64,000 bases of DNA, from positions 1,242,071 through 1,306,070 of the forward strand of contig NW_006768768.1 in NCBI RefSeq assembly GCF_000204055.1, given 5' to 3'. The DNA comes from Melampsora larici-populina 98AG31. Its lineage: Eukaryota > Basidiomycota > Pucciniomycetes > Pucciniales > Melampsoraceae. The translations under genes and the position numbers were made by a program. Below, in pieces: positions 10,318 through 22,129 of the stretch (position 1 is its first letter; the number at the start of each line of letters is the position of its first letter). A model generated the notes under the pieces. It had not been told where the DNA came from and searched no databases. It saw only the letters and a program-made list of their open reading frames with translations.

Positions 10318-12706
10318 TTAGGGTTGTGGTGACTCTGTCTTGTACCGTATGTTTCCAATGAAATCTACATTAGAGCAAGAAGATAACTTTGCGCAAGTTC
10401 GAACATTGTGCAGCCTAATCATCTCGTCAAGAAAAAAATTATACTTAACTTGATGCATGTTGCGGCACATGGAATCAAATCGACAAAACCAAGCATTTAC
10501 AATTTCAGCAGCGGATGAGTTAAAACGCCAACTTCCATCGGAACGCTTCAGTTGAGGGAACAGATTGGGGTGATTGTTCGCGCAACAACTGGTATGGGTA
10601 TCTTTGTGAGACTTGATATGAAATGCATTGACCGGTAAGACGGTGTTTCGAAAAGCATAAGCGTCTTCTGTACTAGTTTGGATGTGCAAATGCAAGTTGC
10701 AAGCGTTATCATAAAAGATAACCTGTGGCATTTCGTCTGGGAAAACCTCGCGAATCCATTCCTGTTGTTAGAGGAGTAAACTTAGTCAGTCAAAAAATGT
10801 CAGTGCTCAAAGTGAAAAATGCTCACCTTTACTTTAGTTACAGATTCAGATTTGTAGAATGATTTGCGGGCAATGATAACACCGCACGGCGACACCATTA
10901 ACTGCTCGTTGTGTGTTCTGCACCGCGAGAGCAAGACTTTTGGTTTTTTTTGGCTAGATTCTCCACCATCACGAGCACCCTCATGCTCCCGCTCCTCGAC
11001 TTCGGAGTACATTAGATCCTCTTCAGTGACCTGGACCTCTCCAGTCTCCGCCAATAACATCACACTTGGGTCTAGGCCAACGCGAGTATTCGGTCGAGTG
11101 AACTTCCTCGGCAGACCAAAAAAAGATCCGTTACGTTCTTTGAAAGCAGTGTAAGCTTCCGCATGTTCAGGATTAGAACAAGTGGATTGGCCGGGTTCGA
11201 TTGGCGACATGCAAGGCTGAGCTGGGCAGCGGTTGTGGAGTGAGATGGTGTGTTCCGGGCAGTATCGATCATTTACCTTGTTGAGGGGTTGATCACAGTA
11301 GTTCAGGTTGTTAGTTGGATTGAGACATTTCAGTTGCAGCTCGGAAGCGCTGCAACACCAATGGCCTACAGTTACGCCGTCGGTCACTACTGCGCGTATG
11401 ACTGATAGAAAGAAGCCACATTAATAAACAATCAAAAATAAATAATTGTATTAATTCACATACCTTTCGCATCTGCTGAACCCGGAATTGGTTCATAGTC
11501 AGTGCAAAGTGAACAAACGTGGGCACGGTAAATTGTACCCTCCTCTGCCGTCCACTTCGAGTGCTGTTTCATTGCGCTATGGAATCGCCGGTCGTCGGTT
11601 CCTCCGGCAGTGCTCTTGAGTCGCACCCCGCGTTCATTCGTCATTCGCATGAGGCGGTGTAAGTCTAACCCTAAAGCACATACATTTTCACTGAGAGATC
11701 GCTTGAATCGACTTTTCTTAAAATCGTTGGCGTAGGTGGTATCTTGCCTGGCGTTTGCTTCATTGTACGTCAGTACAATATTATGTACGGACACCCTGAG
11801 GTCAATTAACAGCCATTAGTGTGACTGTGACTGTATCAGTGCAAGAAGTGTGAACTTGAAAATAAAACTCACACTGCCATAGCCTGAAGATGGTTGAAAT
11901 AGTCACACAGCTTGTGACTCATGTAAAAGTATTTGGTCACTTGAAAGTAATCTTTTGGTTGACCTTCGAGTGGAGTATAGTACTCCCGATGGTCGCTGTG
12001 GCGAACATAACAAGGCATATAAGTCGAGCTACATTCTAAGGAACATAAGTGGATTGGTCAATTAACTGCATCATGATCATGAACATATAACCCGTGGTGA
12101 CTTACTCTCACAGTATGCGGAGAAGGTCTGAACACTTTCAATACCCCCTATATCGAATAAGTAGCCGAAAAGCTGGGGCCGGATGGTTAGTCGTATAGGG
12201 TCGCCTTCTTCAGTTTTACACGATAGACAGTGGGACGTGGGTGGATGGAATGTTCGTTCGGGTATTGTTAGGGCTTTTTTACTGTTGAGACGACTTTCAG
12301 AGGGTATACCGTTTTTCGTGAATATCGAGGGATCGTAGACGCAGGACGGAAGGGTATCATGCATGAAATACCACAAGGAAGCCCATGCAGTGGCTGGCTG
12401 AGATGGGTCGAGGGAATGAGTAAGAAACTCTATGGGCAGTTGTGTTGGTCCAGTCGCATAGACACCGTCAGTCCTGGTTAAGAACTCAGCGGAAAGTGTC
12501 GTGAATGCGGTGAGTTGCTTTATCGTGAGGGTGTCGTACGTGCGGGGGTCTAAAATAGATAACTGGTCGACCAGTTGGCGTAGTAGCATGATGGATGATA
12601 AGATATGAAAGTTGGATTTTTCGCGAGGGTGTGTTGTAATAAATGAGGTGCCTTGGGGTGCATGCTTCAATGTGAGGCGAAGCTCAAATAGGCTAATGAC
12701 ACTCAT
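10318..12706 (-). CDS. KDZ transposase with CxC5/CxC6 cysteine clusters, 704 aa
   Basis: Read 5' to 3', exons 12706-12106, 12035-11873, 11795-11464, 11401-10827 and 10761-10318 join in phase to 705 codons with no internal stop. A CxC5-type cluster spans about residues 163-212 (HCLSCKTEEGD, then CEKCSSTYMPC, formed across splice 1). A CxC6-type Cys/His cluster follows the first catalytic Asp (HWCCS, then NYCDQP, YCPEH, CPAQPC). A plausible DDE triad is D373 (VVTDGVTVGH), D575 (FYDNACNLH) and E643 (SSAAEIVNAWF), with the CxC6 insert between the first two, as described for the Kyakuja-Dileera-Zisupton superfamily. All key residues are present, so the gene looks intact. It is convergent with the alpha-kinase-like gene. 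I could not identify terminal inverted repeats. Confidence 0.85.
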
Positions 12707-13259
12707 GTTATTGCCTGGAATGGGTGTTGATGATAAAATATTGTAGTTGTTGAGAAATTATTGATCGAATAGGGGTAATGCAATATCTGAGGAATGATCG
12801 ATAAGTCTCATATTTCGCATAATGGTCCGATGAATGGCGGAGCTATGGGCTTCTATGGTTTGTGATCATGGAGTTAGAGAGGGTGAAGGGTGAAGGCGGT
12901 CTCGTTGCGCAGTACATTTTCACACGGCAGTATGTGACTTGTCACACGTCGGGCTGAATTGGGACGTGTGAAAATGGGATGTGGGAAATTGGTGCTCGCG
13001 TTTGCTCCGCTCAGGACCGCTCGCCAGTTCCTCACGCCTTGGAATTATCTGTGTTTCTCATGTACTTCAGTAAAACTTGACTGGCAGCCTCTGGTGTGTA
13101 CATTGGTGAGTCAGATCATGATTGACCATTGAAATCACTCATTCTTCATCAGTCTTCATCCACTTACTACTGAATTGCAACTTGTCAGCCCTGAGTATAA
13201 ATACATGTTCCCATCAACTTAGACAATCCACAGCCATGTGGCGTAAACCGTGTTGTACA

Positions 13260-13302
13260 AAAGTTTAGGGCAAAATAATCCACAGCCAATGCCCTAAACT
13301 TT
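13260..13302. repeat. 13-bp perfect inverted repeat
   Basis: AAAGTTTAGGGCA (13260-13272) and TGCCCTAAACTTT (13290-13302) are perfect reverse complements separated by 17 nt. CCACAGCCA precedes each arm's neighbourhood. It may be the core of a small foldback element. Confidence 0.55.
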
Positions 13303-13337
13303 CACATAGCTAAGCTAAGGGAATTCCCTCCGTGTGG

Positions 13338-13369
13338 GCCAAAATAGAAGAAATTTGTTCTATTTTGGC
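13338..13369. repeat. 12-bp perfect hairpin
   Basis: GCCAAAATAGAA (13338-13349) and TTCTATTTTGGC (13358-13369) are perfect reverse complements with an 8-nt loop. The hairpin lies 36 bp beyond the previous one, so the two may belong to one element. Confidence 0.55.
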
Positions 13370-13637
13370 TTGCTCCCTAAATTCAGCTGTACCTCATTTT
13401 TCCCATAACTCCCACTGCCTCATCCACACTCCCCGCAAATCATTTACCTTGATGATCAATAACCCATAACTCACCTTGCCAAATATGCTTCAAGCCGCAC
13501 TGTACAGAATCACAGCTGTGCATTGGGTAAAATCAATGCCTCAAGCACTTCCCTGACCAATCTGTGCCACCCCCCATACTATACTGATTTACTGCACAGC
13601 TGTGGATGCTCTTAGAATGTTAGCCAGCTTTGATCTT

Positions 13638-14774
13638 AGTGTATATTGTTCAATGTACCAACAGAAAATCCCAGGATTATCAGATGTACACCTGTAACAG
13701 ATGCTGAAATTTGGATCCTGAGGTTGAAGACATCAATTTGAATACTTCAAATGCCCACAGATTTTGCAATTGACAAGTAAAAAAATGGTTCATTGGACAG
13801 CTGAACTCTTTCCCAGAGCTTTCATTCAAGCAACAAGGTTATGTCTAGCTTTGCAAAGAATCTATGTTGCTTTATAGAACAAAATTCAAATCAAAAATGG
13901 CTGATTTGTGAGACAAGCTGAAGATTTGACTCATAATCCATGCCCTTCACCCTTCAAGCTAAGGGAAAAGGTGTGGAGTGTGTGGCGCAAGCCACTCCTT
14001 CACATGTCTTAGGTTTAGATTGTGGATGCTGTACTTGCTTGTGATAGATCACAAGTGGGGGCATCCCACTACAGGTGGAACCTAGCAATCTCCACAGGAG
14101 GGATTTCAAAATAGTGTTTTTGCAATCTATTCCCGGTGATGATTGCAAGCATTTGACTGGGGGGAAGAGTCCCTTCAAACCATAGGGTGGGTAGGGACAC
14201 AAAGTCAAGAGGGTTCAAAAAGGTACTTTCTGCACAGAAATTGTCCTGAGAGGGAAGAAGGATCATGAAGAAGAGGCTGGCAAAGATTAGGGAAAGGAAA
14301 CAAGTTCCTGAGGGCCTTTTTGGGAGAAAGGAACACACACTCAAGAGACAAGATCTCTTGAGTGCCTCATTTCTCATCATTCAGGGCATGGCAGACTCCG
14401 AGACCCTTGGGTGGTATCTGATGAATCCCTAAAGCCAGACCTTTCACAAAGAGTGGTTGCTGACATCCTCTGGTGACACATTCTGCAAAATTTAAAGTGT
14501 CTACTTGGTGGTGCATGTTTCATTTTTGCATTTAAAAATTCACAGAATGTGATTTCTGGTCAGACATTCCTCAAGTGAACACACCCTTAGAGAGCGGATC
14601 TGGTGTTCTAATGAGCCCAAAATCAAGTCCTTTGACTCAGAATTCCAAATGTTATGAGCATTTCTAGAATTTCAAGTTCTATCATGAAATTCAGAAGCCA
14701 AATTTCAACATTTGTTACAGGTGTACATATCATGAACATAGGGTTATTTGTTGGTACATTCAACAATATACACT
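13638..14774. mobile_element. non-autonomous element with 77-bp terminal inverted repeats
   Basis: The arms 13638-13714 and 14698-14774 are reverse complements over 77 positions without gaps, 65 identical by my count. Outer ends begin AGTGTATATTGTT and inner ends finish with GAAATTTGG. The interior (about 980 bp) has no convincing gene, so a separate transposase would be needed. No clear target-site duplication is visible: flanks are GATCTT on the left and CTAGAA on the right. The class is undetermined. Confidence 0.65.
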
Positions 14775-16907
14775 CTAGAAATACCAACAAATACTCATCT
14801 TGAAGCTCTCAACACCAGGAACAAAGGATACTTTTTTTAGCCGGGAAACAAGCTGATATGTAGCCCTCACTTTGAGGTTCCTGTGCTTACAATTCTCATC
14901 GGTCATTGACTTCACATTAAAACCCCCTCTCATCTTCATATGCTTACCCTCAACTTGAAATGATAGCAACGGCTGCAGCAATCTATCCGCTTGGTTCTCT
15001 CCCTTAGTCATGCCTTCACAACATAAGATGCAATTTTAGTATAATAACCATGCAAAACTTACACCATCCTCAAATTCATCATCAGATACTGAAGATTCAA
15101 CTATGCAACAGCTCATACTCCAATTTGTCCAAGATCACCTCAACCAAGTTGTACTCCAATCAGGAGTAGATCCAAATCTTTGGATAGATCATTTTAGGCT
15201 TAGATGGGACTGGTGGTTCTGAGGGTGATATCTTTTCAGGTTCAAGATGTCAAATATTTAATGATATCTGCTTTAGATTTTCAAATAGGTTCTTTTAGTG
15301 GTGTACCTCAGACATAATGGGTCAGAGTAGCTCAATTTATTTAGATACCTTTTGAGTTTGAAATACCACCTCAATGGTTTTTTTAATATCAGCCAGTCAA
15401 AAAGCAAAACCTATGCCTTTCATCTGATTTGATCAATTTAATTGATTCAAATCAATGGTTTCACTCACATTGATTTGAGACAATTGATTACATTCAATTG
15501 GTGAGCAATTAATCCGCCAATTCACTCACCGGTTGGTTACTTTTGATTGATCTGTGAGGTACTTGAAGTGTGTGTTGGCGCTGGGGAACCCAAATCTCAC
15601 TTTTCCTGGTTGTTCCTAGTTTCTGTATCTAAGATTCCAAAAAAGGTAGAGTCTACCTTTCAGTCTCTCAAGGCAGCATCTAACTTCCAGTCTTGAGTAC
15701 CACAAAGATTTATGTTTTCCGCTCAGTAAACATTATATTCTTTGTAGTGATGCAGTTGCCCTGAGGGATAAAATGGCTGAACGTACAGTGTCATTAGCCA
15801 TGCGGTCTTGTCTCCAGGAGGTTGAGAAGTGGATCAAGTCTGGAATGAAGCAATTTTCAATACTGGTTCCCATGTATCCGTCCAAGAGCATCTTCTTCTT
15901 TTGTATCATATAGAAAAGTTTCAACTGATGATAATCTACAGAGTGATATTTCTGTAGCTCCCCCTGACAAAAGGGATGTGCTTCTTGAACACAAAAAAAT
16001 CATCCAGAATGGAATTTTCAAAGCATTTCAATGTGGCAATCACTTATCAGAGCAGGGATTAGTTTTGATTCAGACTAAACCTAGAATCACTCCACAGAAT
16101 CCCACAATGACTCAAGTACTCACCTTCACCTAAGAATTTATAAGTGAATCTTGGATGAATCAAGAAGCTTGGAAGTGCTCTAACAGTGGTACAAATATTA
16201 AACACAGACCAGTACATTGGTTTGAAAAAGGTTAATACAATTACATTATATAAATGATGAGAAACTCTAACATATGAATCAGTGAAATGTGAGAAGATAA
16301 TTGAATGAATATTCAGTATGTGAAACATGTGTGATTATTACCATACCATCATCATGTGTAAATATCTAAACTCCATCAGAAATTTCAAAGAGTTCGATCA
16401 CAACATCAAATTGTCTCATGTCAAAATGGATGATCTTGTTCAAAACTAGCAGAAGATCCCCGAGCATTTGAGTCAGTTTTGTCTTTGCATATCAAGCATC
16501 AGAGGTTCCTATTGACTATGATAGGGTTTGGGCAAATTGGAATTTGGTAAAATTGATTTTAGCCACAACTCCAACAAAGGGCCTGGCAGATCCACCACAA
16601 ACCCAGATTGTATACATATGTATGTATCAACAGAGAAGGATTTTAAATGGAGTTGGCCCAACACCCTGGGGCAGCAAACTTATCTGGACCAATACCCAAT
16701 ACTACATGGAGACAAAAACATTCCGGCAGCTCATATTGCATGGCTCAAGCAATACAAGCCAATACAATATGTTAAAATTGATCTCAAGGTAAAGAAGGAA
16801 AATCAGGACTCAAAAAAAGTACATAGCACATTTACACAACCATTGCAACTATTATTTGTGATTGATAAAGAAGGTCACAATCTCATATTGGTTCAATCCT
16901 CTATTGT

Positions 16908-17069
16908 CACTGCAAAGATAATGTCTTTCTCCAAGGTGAAAAATGATTACATTTAATGTACAAAATGATTAAAAGTGCATTAATTCTGCATTAATTATGC
17001 ATTATTAATCATTTTGTGCATTAAATGTAATCATTTTTTACCTCAGAGAAATACATCATCTTTGCAGTG
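16908..17069. repeat. long imperfect hairpin (foldback) with ~60-bp arms
   Basis: The left arm (about 16908-16974) and right arm (about 17006-17069) are reverse complements with few mismatches, including the shared AAAATGATTACATTTAATG. They are separated by about 31 AT-rich nt made of repeated GCATTAAT-like words. The RNA of either strand would form a long hairpin. It could be a small foldback element or the source of a hairpin RNA. Confidence 0.65.
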
Positions 17070-17385
17070 TGTGTTGCCCATCTACCTAAATGTAATAAAG
17101 GAAGGTAATTTAAGAAAAAGAGTGTTCAGGTCTAGCCCCATTGAGATGCCCTGCCAACAATTTGAGTGTCCCTGTGGTATGCTATCACACCTCACACCAA
17201 CACCCAACTCGCAGCCCAGACTGCGAGGCACAGCCTGCGCCTGCGCTGTGCCTCAGCGCAGGGGTTTTTGAAAATCTGGTGACTGCGCCTTTTTGCAGCG
17301 CAGTGGATGTGTCACTGCTGCATATGTTCACCAATGTAAAATTGAAAAAATGGGCTTTCCATCCGCCAAAAGAACAAACTTTTTA

Positions 17386-17462
17386 CCCACTGCGCTGCGC
17401 TGGAGTGCACCACAGGGGCCTCGAAGATTTTGGGTCACTGCGCCCCAGCGCTGCGCAGTGGG
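17386..17462. repeat. GC-rich inverted repeat, 18-bp arms
   Basis: CCCACTGCGCTGCGCTGG (17386-17403) pairs with CCAGCGCTGCGCAGTGGG (17445-17462) with one mismatch. The surrounding 17200-17470 is dense in TGCGC/GCGCA words and much more GC-rich than its neighbours, so it is probably an inserted GC-rich repeat. Confidence 0.55.
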
Positions 17463-19539
17463 TTTTGGAATTTTTGATTTTTTTGGCACAGCGCCGTTTC
17501 GTGCATTCTGTGCTGTAATGCACTGACAACAGGTGTTGATCACATGTCTCAAAAACTCTGTGCCATCTCACTGTTCCTCATCTCACATTTTTGGTCACAC
17601 AATCAATCTGAATTTCCATCTCTCTCATCTATGGGCAAGTTGGGTTGTGTTTTCTTGGTGATTATAGCAATCATGTCACCAAGAGATAAATTCCGTCCCG
17701 GTCATGAAAGGAGATCAAAAACTACTTTACATAATTATAAAATCTTGAATAAAATCCTCTTTGTACTCAGCAACATCTCTCCAACACCCTCAGGGCTCCA
17801 ACATCATCATCATCAGCCAACACCAGTGTGGCTCAGCTCTTTGATTGGACTAACCCTTCATCTCACACTCAGCTCATCAAGTGAAGCATGTAATCATGTC
17901 ATAGTCCATCAAATTCAAGGCATCATCCAAATGGTCAAATTCATATGATTCAAATTCATGAAATCGTTTCAAGAAAATCATTTGAATTGTTTCAAGGACT
18001 TCAAATAAATCCACTTGCTTTGCTCAATCTGATAGATTTGATCAACAAATCAAGACCAAGTTCAAGTTCAATAGAAGCACAAAGTTTGAAAGATGCTTGC
18101 ATGCAATTTGTGATTCTGACTATATTCACTAGGGCATGCTCTGCACAAAACAGAATCACAGGGACTGTGACCCTTACTCTCTTTGACTACAACCAAGATA
18201 CGTACATGTGAGGAATTGGTATGCCTCAAGCCTGTGTGGCGGCTGGGTACCAATTGCCTAGTACCTGATATAAAAAAATGACTCCCCATATCAGGTTGGA
18301 CAAACCAATATGGAGAAATCCAACTTTTGGTCTTGGATTGGCAATACAATAGTGATACAACACAGACTTTTGTGTTGGATTGGTTCAGGTGTTGGTTTCC
18401 CTGAACATATGTTAGGTTACAGAAGATCACACATCTTTAGGACAAGTTAGTGGAACCCACAACAACAATTTTTAGATCAAATTAAAAGCAAAAAAATGGT
18501 AGAGCTGCAGGTCATGTAAATGGTTATCTGTTTTGATTGAATTGAAAATCCTCCCTTTTGATTGATTAGGGAGTAGCTGTCCAGTGTCATTGAATTGAAA
18601 ATACGTGAAAATAATTCAAACTACAATTTTACAAAGATCAACTTTACCCAATCCCCAATATATGGTCATTGCATTAATTTGTACTTTAAAAGTAGGTTTT
18701 TGGATAATGGAGCATGTCTTACCTCTATGTCATCCACTGTTGGTGGATGCACACATCCAAAGTTTCACCCCATAAGTAAAAATATCATGCTCCTGCATCT
18801 TGTAATGGAGGTCAAATTATGCCTACTTATGCACTTGTGTTTCATAAAAATCTCAGTTCTGGTTCTTGAATCTCTGATCATCCAGGAGCTGAAGCTAAAA
18901 AAATGGGTGCACAGTACATCACTTGTGTCAAAAATTTATGCGGAGGTACAAGTTAAGTATCCTAGGAACTAGGAGATGTGTGATTAAAATTCAGATGTGT
19001 ACCTGGCATCTATTATCTTTGCTAGCTTTTTTCTTTGTCAACTTCACATTCACAATCAACTTTTACCAATCAAATGGATCAAACTGATGCTCTCACCCTT
19101 TGGTCTGACTTTCAGAACAGCCGGCCTGTTGAACTACTTTCACATTCATAAAAATTGCAATCTTGATTCAAATTTTTCTCTCACTCGTGCTCAGATATAT
19201 AATAGCAACAGAAATTCAATATCTTTTCATTGTCTGTTTTTGCTTCTATCAAGCAGACCAGATGGATTGAGGGAGCTCTGGAGTCTCCCACATCAATATC
19301 ATATGACTGATCAAAGCCTATATAGGTAGATAGATAACTCACAAGCACTTGTACACAGTTAGGGGATACAATCTAGAGACTGTTCATACTGGTAGTCCCA
19401 ATCAAGGCATATATGTTCGGTTTGAATGATGGGCAAGGAGATTGATAGACCCCCTAGCTCAAGATATCCCGATGCAATGATGTATGTATCAGCTTTGAGT
19501 CCAAAGAGTGACCACCTGTTAGTTGGTCATTATCTCACA

Positions 19540-20029
19540 TGTAATGTTATCAAATAGTTCTTGGTTATGTATGCTCATCCTGCGTGATGTTTTCTCTGTT
19601 GTCATGTTTCTCTTTCTTTTCTCATGTTACTGTCGTGTCTGACCATCCTGCGTGATGAGCCATCTCTACCTATTTGATATGTTTACATGCTTGATGTTTA
19701 ACTCTTGTATCTCATCAGTGTTATTTCTCTACTACTTATAGTCTATGAGTCTACACTAAAGTTAGAACTTCATCTATTCAAAGTTCTTTCTTTCTGTGAT
19801 CACAAACTAATCTGACGTTTGTAATCTGTGTATGACTCATAGGTACGTCTTTCACTTCTTCATTCTATTTTTTCTATATTTCTCTTGATTATACTTGTTA
19901 GTAAATATTGCGAAATATTAAATCATCTATTCGAAGTTCTTTCTTTCTGTGATCACAAACTAATCTGACGTTTGTAATCTGTGTATGACTCATAGGTTAT
20001 GAGCCTTTTACCCGAGTAAACACACGAGT
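19540..20029 (+). repeat. probable 5' LTR and leader of a Ty1/copia element
   Basis: This T-rich, gene-free sequence directly precedes the copia gag. Within it CATCCTGCGTGATG occurs twice (about 19577 and 19643). A 74-bp direct repeat with one mismatch lies at 19771-19844 and 19924-19997. The second copy is followed by GGTTATGAGCC, which could be a primer-binding site for a Met-tRNA fragment. No matching 3' LTR is visible in the window, so the LTR boundaries are an estimate. Confidence 0.5.
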
Positions 20030-20095
20030 TTGCATATACGTCTTACCCCAAAATTTGGATTTCCTTCTTTTGTGTTACTGTTCACATTGAATCAC

Positions 20096-21182
20096 ATGGC
20101 TTCTTCGCCTATCACTTCAACTTTGCCCATTGGTTCTCCCTCCAACTCGACTTTTGTTGACTCGAACAACCAATCTACTTCGGATTCTCATTCAAGGTCC
20201 TCCTCATCTCACACCACTATCCCAGACTTTTCCTCCATCATGACTTCTCCGGTGGTCTCCTCAACGACAGATGACCGTATCAAGATTCCTGAGCTCCGTG
20301 ATGGTATCTTCCCCTTTTGGAATAAAAGATTGCACTTTGCACTTCAAACTCGTGGTCTCCTGGGTTTCTTAACAAACGACACTCCGCCAACCGATCCAAA
20401 TCAACTGGCCATCTATCGACGCAATCAAGGCCGTGTAATGGAGTTGATGGTTAATTCCTTGGACGCCACGAACAATGCTCTTATTCAAATCACGGACACT
20501 CCGAAGATGGCTTACGAAACTTTAGCCAAAGCTCATGGTAGCAGTGGTGGTGTCTTAGCGGCTGCTACTATATGCGAAATAGCAACTGCTCGCCTCGAAT
20601 CAGGTCAATCTTTATCTGATTTCATTACCAAGATTTGTACTTTGCACAATCAGTTGGCTCAGTATGCTACAGAAGACAAAGAGATTGCTTTATCGTCTAA
20701 ACTATTAGCGATTTCTCTCTTGAATGGTTTGGGAAAGGAATTCAATTTCATCACGGCTCCTTTCTTCGCTGATTTATCAAAACTCACTGTCCAGTCGGTT
20801 ATGGACCGTTTGGTGATGGAATGCGCGAAGCAATCCTCGTCCGGAACCGCGGCTTCTTTGACTGCAACAGCCTTTACCGCCAAAACCAATCAATCCAATC
20901 CTTCAGCCAACAATCAACGTCGTATCGGATCTGGACCAAATGACTTATGTAACTTACCGAATCATCGTGGTTTGCCTCACACGAACAGAAACTGTCATGC
21001 TCAAAATGGCAAATCACGAGCTAGGCCCACCTCGTCGAACGTCAACCAATCTTCCACTGGTTCTGCAACTCTATCAGATGCCGAGATGGCGAAACGCTAC
21101 CTAGCCATTGAGGCTGCTCATGCCGCGAAGAAGACACCATCTGTACCAGCTTTTAACGTTACGACCTCAAACCAATTCAGTG
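20096..21182 (+). pseudogene. Ty1/copia Gag, 3' truncated at the junction with the CACTA-like terminus
   Basis: From ATG 20096 the frame encodes a Ser/Thr-rich leader, then a Gag fold of the UBN2/copia type (KIPELRDGIFPFWNKRLHFA, ATICEIATARLESGQSLSDF, KLLAISLLNGLGKEFNFI). It runs undisturbed for about 360 codons, then enters the CACAGTG repeat at 21183 and stops at 21313 in foreign sequence. The zinc knuckle, protease, integrase and RT regions of a copia element are missing. The sequence beyond the other inverted repeat (38,890 onward) does not resume gag, so a simple clean insertion is not shown. Confidence 0.8.
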
Positions 21183-21222
21183 CACAGTGTTCGCGAAAAA
21201 TGCGCCCGGCGCCCGGTGAGCT
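21183..21222 (+). repeat. left terminal inverted repeat (40 bp)
   Basis: Begins CACAGTGTTCGCG and ends GGTGAGCT. It matches the reverse complement of 38850-38889 at 39 of 40 positions, differing only at position 25 (C here, A in the other copy). Similarity ends abruptly after position 40, as expected for a true terminus. GTCGCTCAG occurs further inside both ends. Confidence 0.85.
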
Positions 21223-22129
21223 TCTTTTCAAGCAATTCTCCGTCATTTGTGCAGTATTTCTCCGCGCGTACTCAATAATTCAGCGCAGTACCAAGTCGCT
21301 CAGTGAGCCATGATCCACTCAAGCATTGCTCCTGAGCTCAACGTTCCTAAGCCGTTGAGTGCTTTACATAACCTACCGCTCTGTCAAGTCCGACAGTCAC
21401 ATTTGACTGTCAAGTTAATTTTGTATCCCGGTCGTGGCGTCAAACCTTGACGCTGAGGCGGGACGATGTCAAAGTCGTCCATCTCGATTTTTGTTTGGTG
21501 ACGGAAAGAAACGGCAGGCGCCGTATGTACATGTAAAAAGGGACATGCCGCACTGTGTCCTTTGAGTACTTCGCAGAAGTTCGCATACAACTGTACAATT
21601 CTTACGATATGACTCTACGTCTCTCTCTGTCTCTCTACGTACTTGATCACACCGAGGCCACCCTTCAATTCCCTTTTGTCCACCATCCAATGGTTGACTC
21701 CATTCATCGAATTCAAAGTCAACAATCATTCAAGTTTCGCAGTTTCTTAACCGTTCATCTAATCTATAGCGTGTCTTTTGATGTTTCCTTGTACCCCGTT
21801 CATCAAGACAATCGGCTCTTTTTTGCCGATGTTCCCAAAGTTTTTCACTTCAACTACTGGCCCTCGATTGTAAGTGTTTCGTATTTAAAACCCATGAATA
21901 ATCCTCACTCTGCTCCATCCAGGCTCCACTGAAAGTGACAACATCTCAACCAATCCCAATTCCTTCATCCAGCGTGCTGAGGTCCTTCTTAATAAATACG
22001 GTATTTCAATCCTCTTCTCCCAAACTCTATCTCTTTCAATCTGAGTCTTTGCCGATTCTGATCTATATTTTTTCTAATCCGGAATTATGTCAATCTCATT
22101 TATCCTAGTCCCACTAGCTCAACATCGGC
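21223..22129. other. left subterminal region of the CACTA-like element
   Basis: About 900 bp between the terminal repeat and the first gene. It contains a short stem, CTCAACG with CGTTGAG near 21338-21360. A frame at 21555-21932 is open but has no recognisable features. Short exons belonging to the gene at 22130 may lie here (for example near 21895), but none is called. Confidence 0.4.

Larger units (their letters stand above)
12707..19539. other. large gene-poor block with foldback repeats
   Basis: Nearly 7 kb with no convincing gene. The longest open frames (for example 16528-16956) lack recognisable motifs and coding bias. What it holds are the inverted-repeat structures annotated separately at 13260, 13338, 13638, 16908 and 17386. 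It looks like decayed repeat sequence between two active-looking mobile regions. Confidence 0.6.

Noticed and set aside
5340..13060. Terminal inverted repeats for a KDZ element around the three-gene cluster
   Set aside because: I compared both flanks by eye; words such as GCGAGC occur on both sides, but no arm of convincing length or matching duplication was found.
16528..16956. 142-aa frame in the gene-poor block
   Set aside because: No recognisable motif, AT-rich, and its 3' end runs into the arm of the long hairpin. It is more likely chance or repeat sequence.
21183..21313. Copia gag reading frame continuing past 21182
   Set aside because: From 21183 the sequence is the 40-bp terminal repeat shared with 38850-38889, so the extra ~43 codons are foreign sequence read by chance.
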